64,000 nucleotides of DNA, taken from the NCBI RefSeq assembly GCF_019649055.1, contig NW_026570233.1, positions 124,001-188,000 on the forward strand, in the 5' to 3' direction. This document shows, piece by piece, positions 12,880 to 25,011 of the stretch. How positions within the stretch are numbered: position 1 is the stretch's first letter; each line of letters opens with the position of its first letter. The translations under genes and the position numbers were made by a program. The stretch is from Paramacrobiotus metropolitanus (taxonomy: Eukaryota; Tardigrada; Eutardigrada; Parachela; Macrobiotidae). Under the pieces are notes generated by a model. It was not told where the DNA came from. It made no database searches and saw nothing but the letters and a program-made list of their open reading frames with translations.

Positions 12880-14550
12880 ATGACTTGTAAAAAACAGAAG
12901 TCGAACGCTTCATACATGTGTACTCTGACATATCTGCTTAAACTCTGCGGGATTTTAGAAAAGGAAAAGAACATGAAACGCACTTCTCTGCATTATATTG
13001 TGCGGTCTTTTTTGATAATCAGCACATGTACAGTGAATGCGATTCTGGTTTACGCTAGCATAATAAGGGTCATTCGACGGGGAGGGCACATTAGCTTCAT
13101 TGCCCTGGTCGACGATTTAGAGGGTATCACTGAACCACTCCGTTCTTCCTTGATAATCATGGCCGTGACCTACGCACAAGCGCATGTTTTTCAACTAGAT
13201 GTCGCCATTCGAAGAGTTTTACAGTTTACCATGCCGGATGGGACAACCGTGCAAGCCAACGCGGACCTCGGATCACGTATGGCTTTGGGAGTTTTTATTG
13301 TCACTGTTCTATCTTATTTTCTTATCGATTTGGTAATATGGATGAGAGTGGACAATGAATTCCGCTTCACTGTCAACACTTTCCTGGATCGCAATAGCTC
13401 AACAATGGAGGCGCTGGGAATTCCGATGACCCGCGGAAAATTTTATTTGGTATTTATCTTATTGAACCATCCAGCGTTTATATACTGCAGGCTTATCCAG
13501 ATTACGTTCTTTTTGAGCGGATATGTCCTATGGTCCGGACAGAAGCGATTGTTGAAGGAACTGCGACAAATAAACATCGCTGATGGAGAGCACCATATCT
13601 GTCATAGACTGAATGTCGTAGCGGAGTTACACAAAGCATTATTCCGACTGGCTACTGCTATTAACAGATGCTTCGGATGGGTCGCGGCTGTTGCATATTT
13701 TGTTGATTCCACGACAATGTTGACATACACTGCAAATCTTAGGCTTTTATCGGACGACCCGGACTATTTTCAGATTTTTCCGACAGTTATTTTTGGGTTT
13801 ATACTGGTCGCGTTTCCCTATCCCTTTTTGAAAGTGGACTCTTTGGTAAAATTCTGAGGCACTTGGTAAAACTTATAAGAAAATAAGCCTAACTTAAGAA
13901 CAGTTGAACTTTACAGGATTCCATAATCGAAACAGAAATATGTAATTTAACATTGGAAGCTCTTCCTTTAACAACACCTTTACCGGTAAGGTATTTTAAT
14001 AAATATTCACGTTTTAAAAAATGTTGCCAGTGCAAGCTACGAGTATCAGCAACGTAGGTACGCTTGAAGCGCTTAACGAAATCTGTTTGTTTTAGGGCAA
14101 TAAAGTGAAGGCACTCTTTGAGATGTTATTGTTAGCCCAGCAAAAACTAAAACTACAAGCGACAGTCGCTGGATTTTTTAATCTGACCTGGCCTCTGATG
14201 ATAAAGGTATTTTGTATTTACCAATGCGGAAAGTACAGCACATTATCCAGACTATACAGCATGTGTTTGCAGCTTACACTGCGCATGACCTTACCTAATT
14301 AACACTAAATACAAGTACTTACATAGTTTTTGTTTGAAATCAGCCGGTTTGCTGATATTTCTAAAATTAAATATTGAACAAATCGTTAGACCTACAGAGT
14401 AACTGTAGTCGTTAGTCAAAATATCAATTTCTGTTGTTTAATCTGCAGACCGTGGCACTTATTGCATCCATAACCGTACTGGCCAACGAATTCATATCAA
14501 AGGGCTCTGTCGACATTCACCAAAAGACGAAAACGAATACCACATCTTGA
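12880..14550 (+). CDS. Gustatory-receptor-like chemoreceptor 4, four exons
   Basis: Exons 12880..13845, 13917..13985, 14096..14206, 14449..14550; 415 residues, all introns phase 0. Exon 2 is 23 codons and exon 3 is 37 codons. The TM7 exon pair reads LLLAQQKLKLQ then TVALIASITVLANEF. The family motif EPLRSSLII is present, but the usual RWKFY reads RGKFY, a tryptophan-to-glycine change at an otherwise near-invariant site. There are alternative in-frame ATGs at 12916 and 12973; 12880 gives an N terminus of the usual family length. The gene lies in a same-strand run with the receptors at 14978 and 16892. Confidence 0.8.
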
Positions 14551-14977
14551 ACGTCTTACAGTTTTTGAACAACATGCAGTCAGCCGTACGGTCACTTTTT
14601 CGTATACATGCTAGCTTCGAGCTAAGTGAATGCTTTTAGTTTTGCTTGTCGTTGTTATTACTGCTGGACGGTGAAAATCAGTGCTGGGGATCAAGTTGCG
14701 GATGCTTGCTAGACAGTTAAGATAATGTTTGCGGTTCGTGGTGTCGGTGATTTAGCTAACCCCTTTTACGTGGATATCTGGCACATTCCATTCCGTCGTA
14801 CATTTCCGGTAGAAAGGGAAGAAGCGAGAAATAACGAAAACGGAAGGCAGCGCACACATGGTTCTCCACGATTGCTTTTATTTTTCCACAGAACAAAGTA
14901 AGTGTATAGCAGATGCCGATGATTGACTATTGCTAACCATCGTCGATCAGTCAGCAGTGTAGCCTTGTAGCGTTCAT
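14551..14977. other. Intergenic spacer between two chemoreceptors
   Basis: 427 bp with no coding signal. It presumably contains the 3' end of receptor 4 and the promoter of receptor 2. Confidence 0.5.
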
Positions 14978-16509
14978 ATGAGCATCAATTCAGCGTCTCT
15001 CGTTCAAATGAAAATTACGTGCAGGTTTATTCACGACCAGTTATTACTGCGCGCGCTGAGCGCTCTGTTAGGGGTTTGTTATTCGTCAGATGACCGCATT
15101 TCTCCTTCCAAAAAACGAGTGCAGATTGCTGTCATCCGGTTCATCCAGGGTGTGCTGATCTGCAACGGCTTTCTGGCAGCGCTGACCTTTGTAGCCGGTT
15201 TCATTGGCAAGTTTGTGCAGAATGAAGGCAAACAATCAGAGCACCTTCAGACCATGGACGTCCTTCAGGATATCTCGCGCGGACTGCGAGGGCCATTCGC
15301 CCTCGTGACCATTATAACGTGCAAGCATCATTTCCCTAAGCTCCACGCTGCAAGGAACCTTGTGCAGAAGAGACGTGATACAGATTTTACCAATCTCGGC
15401 TTTTCCCTCTTGTTGGCGTCTCTGGGAAGCTTTGTTTTTTGGGACTTCAGTGAATGGATTAAAGAGGGTGACTTCTCCATCGACAATATTACCGCCCAGT
15501 TCTCTAACTACAGTTCCACGTTTTCAAAGCTAGGAATCACTTTAATTCGCTGGAAGTTCTATGTTGGATGGTGCTGTATTGGTCTGTTGCCGGGTGCTTA
15601 TTCGTTTTTGATACAAACGCTATTTTATCTGCATTGTCGTGAGCTGGAGAAAGGCGTTGATGAATACTACCAACAACTACAGGAACTTGCGAATATGTTG
15701 TGTCACAACAAAACTGTGCCTGGGCTGACACAGAAGATTGATGAGTTGTTGTCGATGCGGAACCGGTTGTACGCTTTGACCGAATGTATCAACGATGCTT
15801 TTCAGGGAACGGCTGGCGCACTGTTCTGCACCGATGTGGCCGTTATGCTGTTCAGTGCAGCACTGGTGCAAGTGCTATCGTCAAACCCCAGTTACTGGCA
15901 GTTGACCGGTGTAGTACTGTATGGATTCTATCTGATTGCGTTTCATTATCCGTTAATAAGCATTTCGTTCAAGGTACAAGTACGCGTGATTATCTGTTCT
16001 GCAACGGTTCCGTAGTAGCACAAGATTATTTTGCCGTTATAGGTGCGAGAATACGAAAAGGTCACTTGCTATCTCTTGGAAAGAGGAATTCAGAACAACA
16101 ATTTTTCCACGGTACGCTTAAATTTTTGTTAATTTATAACTGTTAACATGTCTGTTTGAAGTGTGAACAACGAATAAAATACTGCACGCTAACGTTTCTG
16201 AAATCTGCAGGCAGTCGAAGTAAAGATGCATCTGGATGCTCTCATACTGCACGAAAGCCAGTTAAAGTTCGACATCTACGCTGGTGGAATTTTCCCACTT
16301 AATGGCGGCGCTATTCTGAAGGTCCCCCTTATAAATAAATGAATACTTATTTTTATCAAGTAGTTCTATAAGCACGCTAGGTAATAGTATTCGGTACTGG
16401 TTTTCAGGCGTTCACCTTAATTGCGACAATCAGCATTGCTGCCAATGAGATCACCAGTAAAGCCGACTCATCCCCACAGAATCTGTTACCTAACTGCGGC
16501 ACTGCATGA
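14978..16509 (+). CDS. Gustatory-receptor-like chemoreceptor 2 (subfamily A), four exons
   Basis: Exons 14978..15973, 16043..16111, 16211..16321, 16408..16509; 425 residues, phase-0 introns throughout. It aligns along its whole length with the genes at 1824 and 33837-37143: RGLRGPFALV, TLIRWKFYVGW, a 23-codon exon with EYEKVTCYLLERG, a 37-codon exon with HLDALILHESQLKFDIY, and a last exon AFTLIATISIAANEI. The third intron has the less usual donor GTCCCC. Its role is inferred from the family: a ligand-gated or chemosensory seven-transmembrane protein in sensory-cell membranes. Confidence 0.82.
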
Positions 16510-16891
16510 TCCTGACGTTCCCAACAAATATTAATAACTTTTCTTTGTTTGATGGTGCTGGCAGAGTTCTCTACCGGGAATCAGAGTAGCACGAAAAATA
16601 GTGCTTCAAATAATCCAACACTACGAGTGCATACATTGTGTAACCAAGGTTGGGGAACTGTTTTAGCCGGGCAATTGTAAACAATAAACCCGTCAGTTTA
16701 CAAAGTGTCAAATGTCTTGATCAAATGCACACTGATGTTTCAGTACTTTTTATCCGGAAGGCAACATGTTTCGCTGTGCAGGAAAGGGAAAGTGCAAGAA
16801 GAAAGGAGAAAACTTTAAAATTTAGTGCTGCTGTCGGTACAGTTGTACCTCAGATCTCGAAATTTGTCTAAAGTTAGAACTCTCATAAACG
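16510..16891. other. Intergenic spacer
   Basis: 382 bp, nothing recognised. A 73-codon frame at 16650-16871 has no family resemblance. Confidence 0.45.
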
Positions 16892-17498
16892 ATGGTAATA
16901 GTGTGTCACATGGCCGATAGAAAGATGCCTCTAAATAAGATAGATTCTACAGAGAAAAAAGAACCGGTCGATCCTAACATTATCCGATTTTCGAGATTTT
17001 TATTGCGGTTCCTCGGCATTAATAGCTCCTGTTCAAATCATGTTCGCTGTACGTTTCACCTTTTTGTACGGGTATTCTTATTATTAAGTTCATTGACGAT
17101 GAGTGGAGTGTACACTGGAGGGCTCGTGGTAAAATTTTTGCGAATCGGTAGCAGAGTTCCCATCACTGATATAATCACCTACTTTGAAAGCATCATCGAG
17201 CCTATCCGTTCTCCGCTCATAATCATCGCGTTCTTCTGTGCGGAAAGACACCTTTCATGCCTGGAAACTGCGTTGCGCCGGGTTCTGTTTTATTCTTTCC
17301 AAGACGGTTCCAATACAGTCGAACGTGCTAAACGCGGCGTTCGTAATGCGCTAATAATGTTTAACGATGTATTCGAGAAACGCTGACATGGTTTTGTAAG
17401 CATATGGCTGGCCTCACTCGGCTGCGGAGTCTCGGAAAACGTCAGAACATGCTCGGCCACCGGAAGGAGCGTGTATACGTGTTATGGAAAGCAGTGTC

Positions 17499-17630
17499 AC
17501 CTGGTCCGTGGCCAGGTGACCCTGATTCGTGGTCAGGGGTCGAAGACACCTGATCGTGCATTGCGGGGTGATACCCCTGATTCGTGGCCAGGGAGTGAGC
17601 TGGATCCTGATACGCGGCCAGGATGTCAGG
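17499..17630. repeat. Short tandem repeat with palindromic units inside the DIRS-like element
   Basis: Four to five imperfect copies of a unit like CCTGATTCGTGGCCAGG at irregular spacing. Several units contain their own inverted repeat (CCTGG and CCAGG). It lies in the 3' non-coding part of the decayed element. Confidence 0.6.
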
Positions 17631-17877
17631 CTGCCTTCCGGTGCGGTTCTGTGCAAGTAACATAGCGAGAGAGCAGCGCGAGTGAGTAATGGCCTTTAAT
17701 GAGTTTCACACTGGTGCTGCTATAACTAACGAAGTCAACAAGACAAGAGTTAATTGCTAAAGGGTTGGGAAGGCGGGTAACAGGAAAATTGCAATTGCGT
17801 AAGCTCTCCAATTGCGTAAGCTCTTCGGTAGATAAGTAGCCACTCCGGCGGCGAAAAGAGCGCCGGCGTCGAGGTTG

Positions 17878-19393
17878 TTATGGGAGGCTCTTTCCGATGA
17901 GGAATGGTTTCAGCCGTAAGCAGATCCGGTACCGACATACCGTTGGCGTCCGCTGAAGGATGGAGCTGACGAAAACGTTGCAACTGGAATCGAGACAATG
18001 CGTCAGCAGTGCTATTATCAACGCCAGCGATGTGCGTAATTCTAATAATAAAATTAAACCGCGCCGTAACAAAGAATTCTGCGTATGAGCTCCATCACCG
18101 CTGGTTCCTACAACTGCCAGCTGACCATGTCTGAGCTGTCGCTGTATTATCGCAATGAAAAGCACTCGTTTTCCGCACAGCTGTTCATTCCAAATAACGC
18201 ACGCTACATAGATTGGGTACATTTCCAGAAACGTTATCGGTGGGTTCACTTTAGCAGCCAACCCGGCCACGCGCCCTGGAACCACTCATTACCGAGCGTG
18301 CCTCCAAACCCATCGCTCCTGCCGCGTCAGTGTACAGATGTAGTACGCTTGCCGGTAACCATTCTGGTTGTACAAAGCCGGCCGTCCCGTTCCATGCCGG
18401 TAAGAACTCCTCCACCACGCAACATCACGACGGAATCCTCCGTCAGTGTAACTGGTGATACAGCCGATTCACCTTGCAGCTCAGTTGAATCATGCGTCTC
18501 AAAAATATTCGGCTGGCCGGTATACATTTCGTCACAAATGACAGCTTACCAATCAAGTCAAAAGTTCCTGTTTTGCATTGCGTACATGCGGAAAAGCTTT
18601 CGAGTAACTCTGTTAACTCTGCTAAACGAGCGGCCGACAGATAAGGTAAAGCTTTCACTGTTGATCTCTACACCGAGAAATTCAATTACCGTAGCCGGAC
18701 CCACCAACTTTTTTCTCATTGATCGGAACACCCAAATACTACACACTGACTGAACCTGCATTACTAACCGCCCACATGCCCAACTTGCTGCTTTACCGCA
18801 CATGAAAAATCGTCCAAAAAATGAAGAAACGTATCACTTCCCGTACACTTTTGAATATCCACTCGAGCATGCGGGCAAAGGTGTCGAACAAATACGGGCC
18901 TGAACGTAAACCGAACGGGACTACTACATCATGGTAAAACTGCCCTTCCATTCGTATCCCAGCAAATGCCAATCGCTCTGCCTGACTGGTAAATTACGAA
19001 ATGCGCTCTCAATGTCTACTTTTGCCATTAACGATCCCCGCCCATGAAACATCACCATTTAACTGCATCATCTACGCCTACGTAAGTTAGCGAATACTTA
19101 TCTTTCGGAATAAAATCATTCACGCTCAGTCCGAATGGTTGCGACAGATCCATAATAACTCGATGGCCTGACGGTCGCTTCGGGCGCAGCCCAAGTGGAT
19201 TCACAAACAAAATTCGGATGTGGCTGCACTTTAAATGGACCCTTGCATGATTGGCTTGCACCTCCTTCATGATCATTGCGGTGATGACCTGTGGATCTTG
19301 GAGTGCTGAACGTGCGTTTGCGGTAAACCGGCGCACTTGTGGGCCGTTATATCCGATTGCAAAGCCAAACCTGAAACCCTGCAATAGAAACAC
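17878..19393 (-). pseudogene. Reverse transcriptase-RNase H remains of the DIRS-like element
   Basis: The segment 19393-19052 aligns by eye with the intact element's RT N terminus (FAIGYNGP, then DLSQPFGLSVND and VDDAV). The segment around 18800-18560 has EFLGVEI, and 18658-18443 has IGKLSFVTKCIPASRIFLRRMI, matching the RT connection region at 53.5-53.7 kb. The segment 18285-17900 has FLEM and an RNase H-like core. These pieces lie in different frames separated by frameshifts. The YMDD catalytic box was not found in an open frame. Confidence 0.75.
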
Positions 19394-19419
19394 ACAGCCT
19401 CACGGTCATCATGCTCTAC

Positions 19420-20582
19420 CAGTAATTCAGCGAGTCTCCGTCGGAAACGGGCGTCGCCACCTCCGGCCTTGGCGTTAGTACTACTGGCAGGCTTATGCTG
19501 GGCTGAATCGTGCTCGTGGACGGTGTGGTCGGCCGCCCTGCATGTTCCACACAAGTGCTTGAAGCGGCAGTTCGAACCGTTGGTGCATCTCCGTTGTTCC
19601 AGTTCCTGCACAAGTCTGTGGGATGTGTCGAAAGGGCCGATCCCTTTGCGTCTTTCTGTCCCTGTGCAGTGATCTGGAGCTTTTTCGGGCAGTCCTGATC
19701 TGTATGGTCCGCAATGCTGCAGTCGCGACATAATGGCAGATGAGCGAAGCGGATGCCTGGCTATACAGCGGTCCAGCAAGTTTCGATCCAGCAGGTTCCA
19801 CTGATCATGGTTAGTGACATCACGGATGCGGCAGGCACGAAAAGTCTTATCATACTCCAACCACACTGGCGGCAGGTAGACACCTGCCATTTCAGTCATA
19901 ATCATGGTAAGAATCGAGCGGTTGCTGAAGAGCGGGATAGTAATAACTGCGCACACGGCGAAACACAATAAATGCTTCGTTCACAGAGTGAACGAGGTAA
20001 TCGTAATCTTCTTCGGCTTTGAATCAGAAAGAATAAAGTTTCCATCCCTAATCTCGAATTTAGCTTCCTGAATCGGCGACATGATGGTATTTGCTCTAAG
20101 CAATTTATCAAGTCAACGTTCACCGTAAGATCGTACAGTTCTTCAAGACATTTCACTGACAATTGGGAACCCAGCCGGCAACGGTGGCGGTTTCTTACTG
20201 TTACCTCGCTCCGGTGTTGGTGGATGGCGCCGCCTGGGCCTCGTTGACCTTCTGAGTAAGCTGGACAGCTTGATTCTGCTGATTCATCGCGAGCTCAGCT
20301 ATAGTCGTTTCCGTCGGTGGTGGCTGTGGAGGCTGTGGTGGTGGGGCCTTGATGTCGACAAGACAGGGATGACGTCCGCATCCTTCTGCGCTAACAACGA
20401 CTGCAAATGCTGCCTTGCCATGGCAATCTGAGAATCCAGATCTCCTGTGCTTCCCGCGCCAGTACTTCCACCAGATGCCGTCGGACGGGTAATAGGGTTC
20501 GCGCGCGCACGCGGACGGCCGCGAGCTGGCCGTGTCGCAGGCGGTCCCGGCGCATTGATCTCCTACCGCGCCGTCCAGTCAT
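19420..20582 (-). pseudogene. Gag-like remains of the DIRS-like element
   Basis: The minus-strand frame 19968-19273 contains LEYDKTFR and a Cys/His knuckle (CTNGSNCRFKHLCGTC) typical of DIRS-type gag. The N-terminal part, read from about 20580, is Arg/Pro rich and broken by frameshifts. The order gag then RT on the minus strand agrees with the intact element at 51-56 kb. Confidence 0.65.
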
Positions 20583-22230
20583 GCTTTATGTGAAAACACA
20601 ATGCTGACAACAACGATAACAGGAAAATTGCAACGTTAACTTTCAATGATCAACATCCAATTTTGACACACACGAAAAGTGAGGATAACAGGCAAAGGAC
20701 TCGCACATGCCGAAAAACACCAATGCGATAAATACAACTAGGCCAGCGTGAGATAGAACTGACGGTTAGGTAGTCCAGGCAAAAGGCAGTTTGCACACCG
20801 TCCGCACAGGAAAGGCAGGCGATTCGCTGGCACACATGCTGGTGCTACATTCCAGGAAGGAAGAGAAAATGCATCTGTCGGTTCGCTCAAAGTCCGGCGG
20901 CTAATCTTTAATGTCCTGTGCAGAAAGAGAGTAGCTCTTGCCGGCGTTTCTCTCGCATCGTTAAAACAAGTTAGCGATTAAACGCTAACTTCAATTAGTG
21001 GTGTGACTCTCGCATATTATACTTGGAACTTAATTACTTGGACGACGACCGACAATACTGATTTTAGGTTTGAATCCTTCTGGAATCAGATCAGTCCCAC
21101 GTTTGACTTGCTCGGTGTTAAATTAATTCGATGGAAGTTTTATTTAATGTGGTGCTTGCTTGCTTTACCATCGTTTGTGTATGCAATTGTCATTCAGACG
21201 CTGTTTTTCTTGAGCGGATACATTCTCCGTTCAGGGCAGAAGTTATTTCTGCTTCAGCTGCGGCAAACTACTGTTGCCGATGGAAGCCAGGAATTCTGCA
21301 ACAAACTGCAGCTTCTGTTGGATTTCCACAAGGCGTTATTCGGATTAGTGGAAATAATCAATTCGGCGTTTGGATGGATTGCCGCCGTTGCGTTCTATGT
21401 GGATGCGGCGGCCATGTTAACGCATAGCGCCGGGGCCAAACTACTGTCGACCAGCTCGACGCAATGGTTTGAATTTTCTGGGACGGCGATTTTCCTCCTA
21501 ACCATGATCATCTTTCCCTACCCATTCCTAAAGATCAATGAAACCGTATGAATTTATTGTAGCACTCTGTAACTACGTACCTTTTAGTGACCGCTTTCAA
21601 ACAGAAAATAAACATTGTCTTTGAGAGCAAAACTCGTTACCCTTGTCATAATTGTTAACTGATGCGTAAAAAATTGTCATGTTTTTTAGGATCACATTAT
21701 TGAGACCAAATTATATGTCCTGTCGCGAGAAGCGTTGCCTCTGTTTTCTGCACCGCAGGTACTATTTTGAGCAATCTGAAGGACTACACAAACCTTGCTG
21801 CGCCGACTCGTTGTATTACATTTCATCGACTGCAAACCAAATTAACCTGATAATTAAGCCTTTTTCAGGGGTCGGAAGTGAAGCTACTGTTGGATATGCT
21901 GCTTCTTTCACAGCAGAAGCTGAAACTGCAATTAAAAGCCGGTGGATCGTTTAATTTAACATGGTCATTGATGACGAAGGTGATGTCTCCAGTACTTTCA
22001 GTTTTATTTTACGCATTCCTCATAAAACTGCAATTCAGCCACAATCAATTTTTCCATTTTTTAAAATTTTATGTACCGTATCTGATCCCTTGACCTTCTT
22101 TATGAACTTGTGGTTGTATCTGCAGACGTTCGCCTTGATTGCTTCAATTACTGTGATCGCCAACGAACTCATCTCCAAAGATGACAGTATTCAGCAAAGG
22201 CTGCAGAACTCCAGCTCCTCATTTCAATGA

Positions 22231-23184
22231 ATGAAAACGTGTCCCATGTCCTGGCACAGGACGAACAAAGATGACTGTTTCATCACATTTCATTTGCAAC
22301 GGAACTACGTTAGCAATATAATTGGTTTGTCTTTTTGTTAATTCTCTGCTTCTTCGACTCTTCAGGACTTGTAAATGGCTGTGTAAAGCCGTATTTAGGA
22401 AAGTTCCTGTTTCTGTGTCCCTTAGCAAAATCCCACATTTGTAAGTAGTGTGCACCAGCAATTTCAAGGCAAGTGTACAATTTAATCAAGTCCAAAACAA
22501 TAAAACTATGAAACTTTCAAAAGAGGACTTAAAATTACGATAATTCGCAGCACAACTAACTTTCGTCATTTCCTTCGTGTCAACCAATTGTGAAACAAGA
22601 GTGTTACTGACGACATTTTAAAGACACAAAAAGGTTTTTGCAGTACCGCCTTGTTTTAAATTTCTGAGCAGAAAAATACAGTTGCAAGCTCTACTTGGTT
22701 GCAACATGAGCTTAATAAAATATTTCTCTAATTCCACACGACCAAATTTAAATACATGTCAAAGACTTCTCATGTTGGTTCATCATGCTGGGAATGACGG
22801 CATTCCTGCTATGTCATGCCTCCAGAGGCAGATGCGTTACGTAACGGAAAGCTGGTCAACAGCTTGCTTCCTCTAGGTGTGTGATAAATAATTTGTCCAG
22901 CTAAGCACGACCTGGGACCACCGGGAGGCCTTCCTGCCTCTCCTTTACGTGTCTTGTTTTCCTTCTTGAGCGAGACAATTTTTCATCGCATCCAGAGAAT
23001 TCCCATCAGAATTTTTCTGTAGGAGTTACGAATGTATGTTTTACTGAATGCATGTTTTACTCTGCGCGGAGTGCAGCACGGTATAACGGTTTTCCTGACA
23101 GTTATTTTTCTAGCTAGGTAACTTTTACTAGTATGGGCCTCGATTTTTTATTAAATTAATAATTGCGCATAAATAGCCTAGAAA
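22231..23184. other. Intergenic, no gene recognised
   Basis: Between receptors 5 and 6. No coding exon supported on either strand. Confidence 0.5.
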
Positions 23185-25011
23185 ATGACTTTAGAAAAGG
23201 TTGAATGCACAAGCAGCAAACAACCAGCAGAATATAGTATTATTCGGTGTGCAACAGCTATGTTGAGATGCCTCGGCATAACCACCAATATTTCAAAGCG
23301 TTTTTATGTCCATCATCTGGTACGCGCCATCCTGCTGGCGTGCTCACTGACAATCAGCGGGTTCTTCCTGGGTGGATTGGTTATGAAATTTCTTCGCATT
23401 GATGGGCGTGTTCCTCTCGCAGATATCATCGTATACCTCACCGGTATTATTCAGCCACTACGCTCCCCGATTTTGATAGTGGCATTCTGCTTTACCGAAA
23501 AGCATTTATCTGGAATAGTTGCTGCTTTTAAACGGGTACTACTGTTCCCTTTATATCACGGTACGAACACGGCTGAGCTGGCTAAAAACGGCGCGCATAA
23601 TGCTTTAACGATTCTGGTCGTCGTGATTGCTGTGTATTATATATGGAATTTGAGCACGTGGGTCACTTCGGAAACAGCAGTTATAAATTTACGACACTAG
23701 TTACCACAGTCAGTCCCACTATGCAGTCATTCGGAATTTCATTGGCTTTGTGGAAATTTTATTTAATTTGGTGTATCCTGGCACTGCCGTCGTTTGTTTA
23801 TGTGACAATCATTCAAGCTTTAGTTTTTCTCTGTGGATACGTTTTGCGATCAGGGCAAAGCAAGTTTCTGGAACAGCTACGAAAGGTCAGCGTTGGGGAC
23901 GGCCGACAAGAAGTTATGAAAAAACTGCAAGTTCTTCTGGATTTTCACAAGGTGTTGTTTGATTTGGCTGAAATCATCAGTCATGCGTTTGGTTGGATTG
24001 CCGGTATTGCGTACTACGTGGATGCAGTAGCTGTGCTAACGTATACCGCGACTACGAATATCTTGTCGGGCAACCCACTTTGGATCGAATTTTTTGGAAT
24101 GGCTTATTTTTTTACGACAATGGTAACGTTTCCTTTTCCGTTCTTGGAGATCGATCAGACAGTAAGTCAACTTTTGTGTTATGCAACAACTTCTGTTTTC
24201 AGTTCAAATGTTTAAATGTTCCATTCAAATGCAAACAGACCATTTTCAGGATTGCATTAGCGAGACTGAATTATGTATGCTCTCCCGAGAAGCGCCACCA
24301 CTGTGCTCTTGGCCGGAGGTATGCTTATTCCTTGCAATTGTTTCTGTATAAAAAGGTTTAGGGAAGGATTAGGTCTAACGATTATACAAACTTTACCGGC
24401 CGCCAGGATTTTGCATACACCTTTTGCGTAGACGTGGAGTCTGGTCGTGCTTACCAGCAAATCACAGTTCCACATTGTCAGACTAACTCGTCTCTTTTTT
24501 TCCATAGGGATTCGACCTGAAATTACTGTTGGATGCCATGCTACTTTCCCAGCAAAAGCTCAAGCTTCAAATCAAAGCTGTGGGATCATTCAACCTAACA
24601 TGGTCCTTAATTGTTAAGGTACTGTACAGAAAACGGTGGATAAAATGAAAATTTTGTGTCGCTAATTGCAATTTTTTTCCCCTGCTATGCCACCATGAAC
24701 TCTAAGAAATTTAGAGCTTGTCATTTTCATCGGTTCATTGTTTTACTTTAAAATTCATACCAGCTTAAGCTTAATTATTCAGCTGCGATGTGAATTATTT
24801 GGCCAAAAATGTTTTGAATACACCTGCGTAATTACAGTAGTGCAGCATTAGGGCTCACATGCCATTAGCTCCTGTGAAATTTTTCTCTGTTATTTTGTAC
24901 ATGCAGACGGTTGCTTGGATTGCATCTATCTCCGTAATAGCCAACGAGCTGATGCCGAAGGATGACAATATCCAACAACAATTGCGGAACTGCAGTTTTC
25001 CGATTACTTGA
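23185..25011 (+). CDS. Gustatory-receptor-like chemoreceptor 6, four exons, one frame break
   Basis: Exons 23185..24161, 24250..24318 (23 codons), 24508..24618 (37 codons), 24907..25011; about 420 residues if one base is added. Motifs: QPLRSPILIV, LWKFYLIW (the usual Arg is Leu), LLLSQQKLKLQIK, TVAWIASISVIANEL. In exon 1 the frame changes near 23675-23682, between the WVTSET stretch and KFTTL. Paralogues show a continuous tyrosine-containing segment there, so one base, probably in a TT pair, is missing. Whether that is an assembly error, an allele or a true pseudogene cannot be told here. All splice sites are GT-AG and phase 0. Confidence 0.75.

Larger units (their letters stand above)
17363..20990 (-). 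mobile_element. Decayed DIRS-like retrotransposon lacking a tyrosine recombinase gene
   Basis: About 3.6 kb inserted in a chemoreceptor exon. Ends are inverted: AACGATG...AGAAACGC at the left (17363-17382) is complemented near 20943-20962. The right end carries an extra palindrome at 20969-20990 (arms AGTTAGCG and CGCTAACT). On the minus strand the order is gag remains (about 20580-19420), reverse transcriptase remains (about 19390-18440) and RNase H remains (about 18285-17900). No recombinase-like sequence was found in the last 500 bp, where the ordinary DIRS order would put it. Multiple frameshifts and stops show it is dead. Confidence 0.8.
16892..22230 (+). pseudogene. Gustatory-receptor-like chemoreceptor 5, first exon split by a DIRS-like element
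   Basis: Gene segments are 16892..17362, then (after about 3.6 kb of retrotransposon) about 20991..21545, followed by 21690..21758 (23 codons), 21869..21979 (37 codons) and 22126..22230. Motifs are intact: EPIRSPLIII before the insertion, KLIRWKFYLMW after it, LLLSQQKLKLQ and TFALIASITVIANEL at the end. Up to the insertion and after it there are no stops or frame breaks, so the insertion looks like the only serious lesion. In every paralogue this position is inside an uninterrupted first exon. Reading on into the element meets a stop within eight codons. Unless the element is spliced out, the gene encodes only a truncated three-TM fragment. Confidence 0.85.

Noticed and set aside
18085-18753. 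222-codon plus-strand frame inside the decayed element
   Set aside because: It is antisense to clear RT/RNase H remains on the minus strand.
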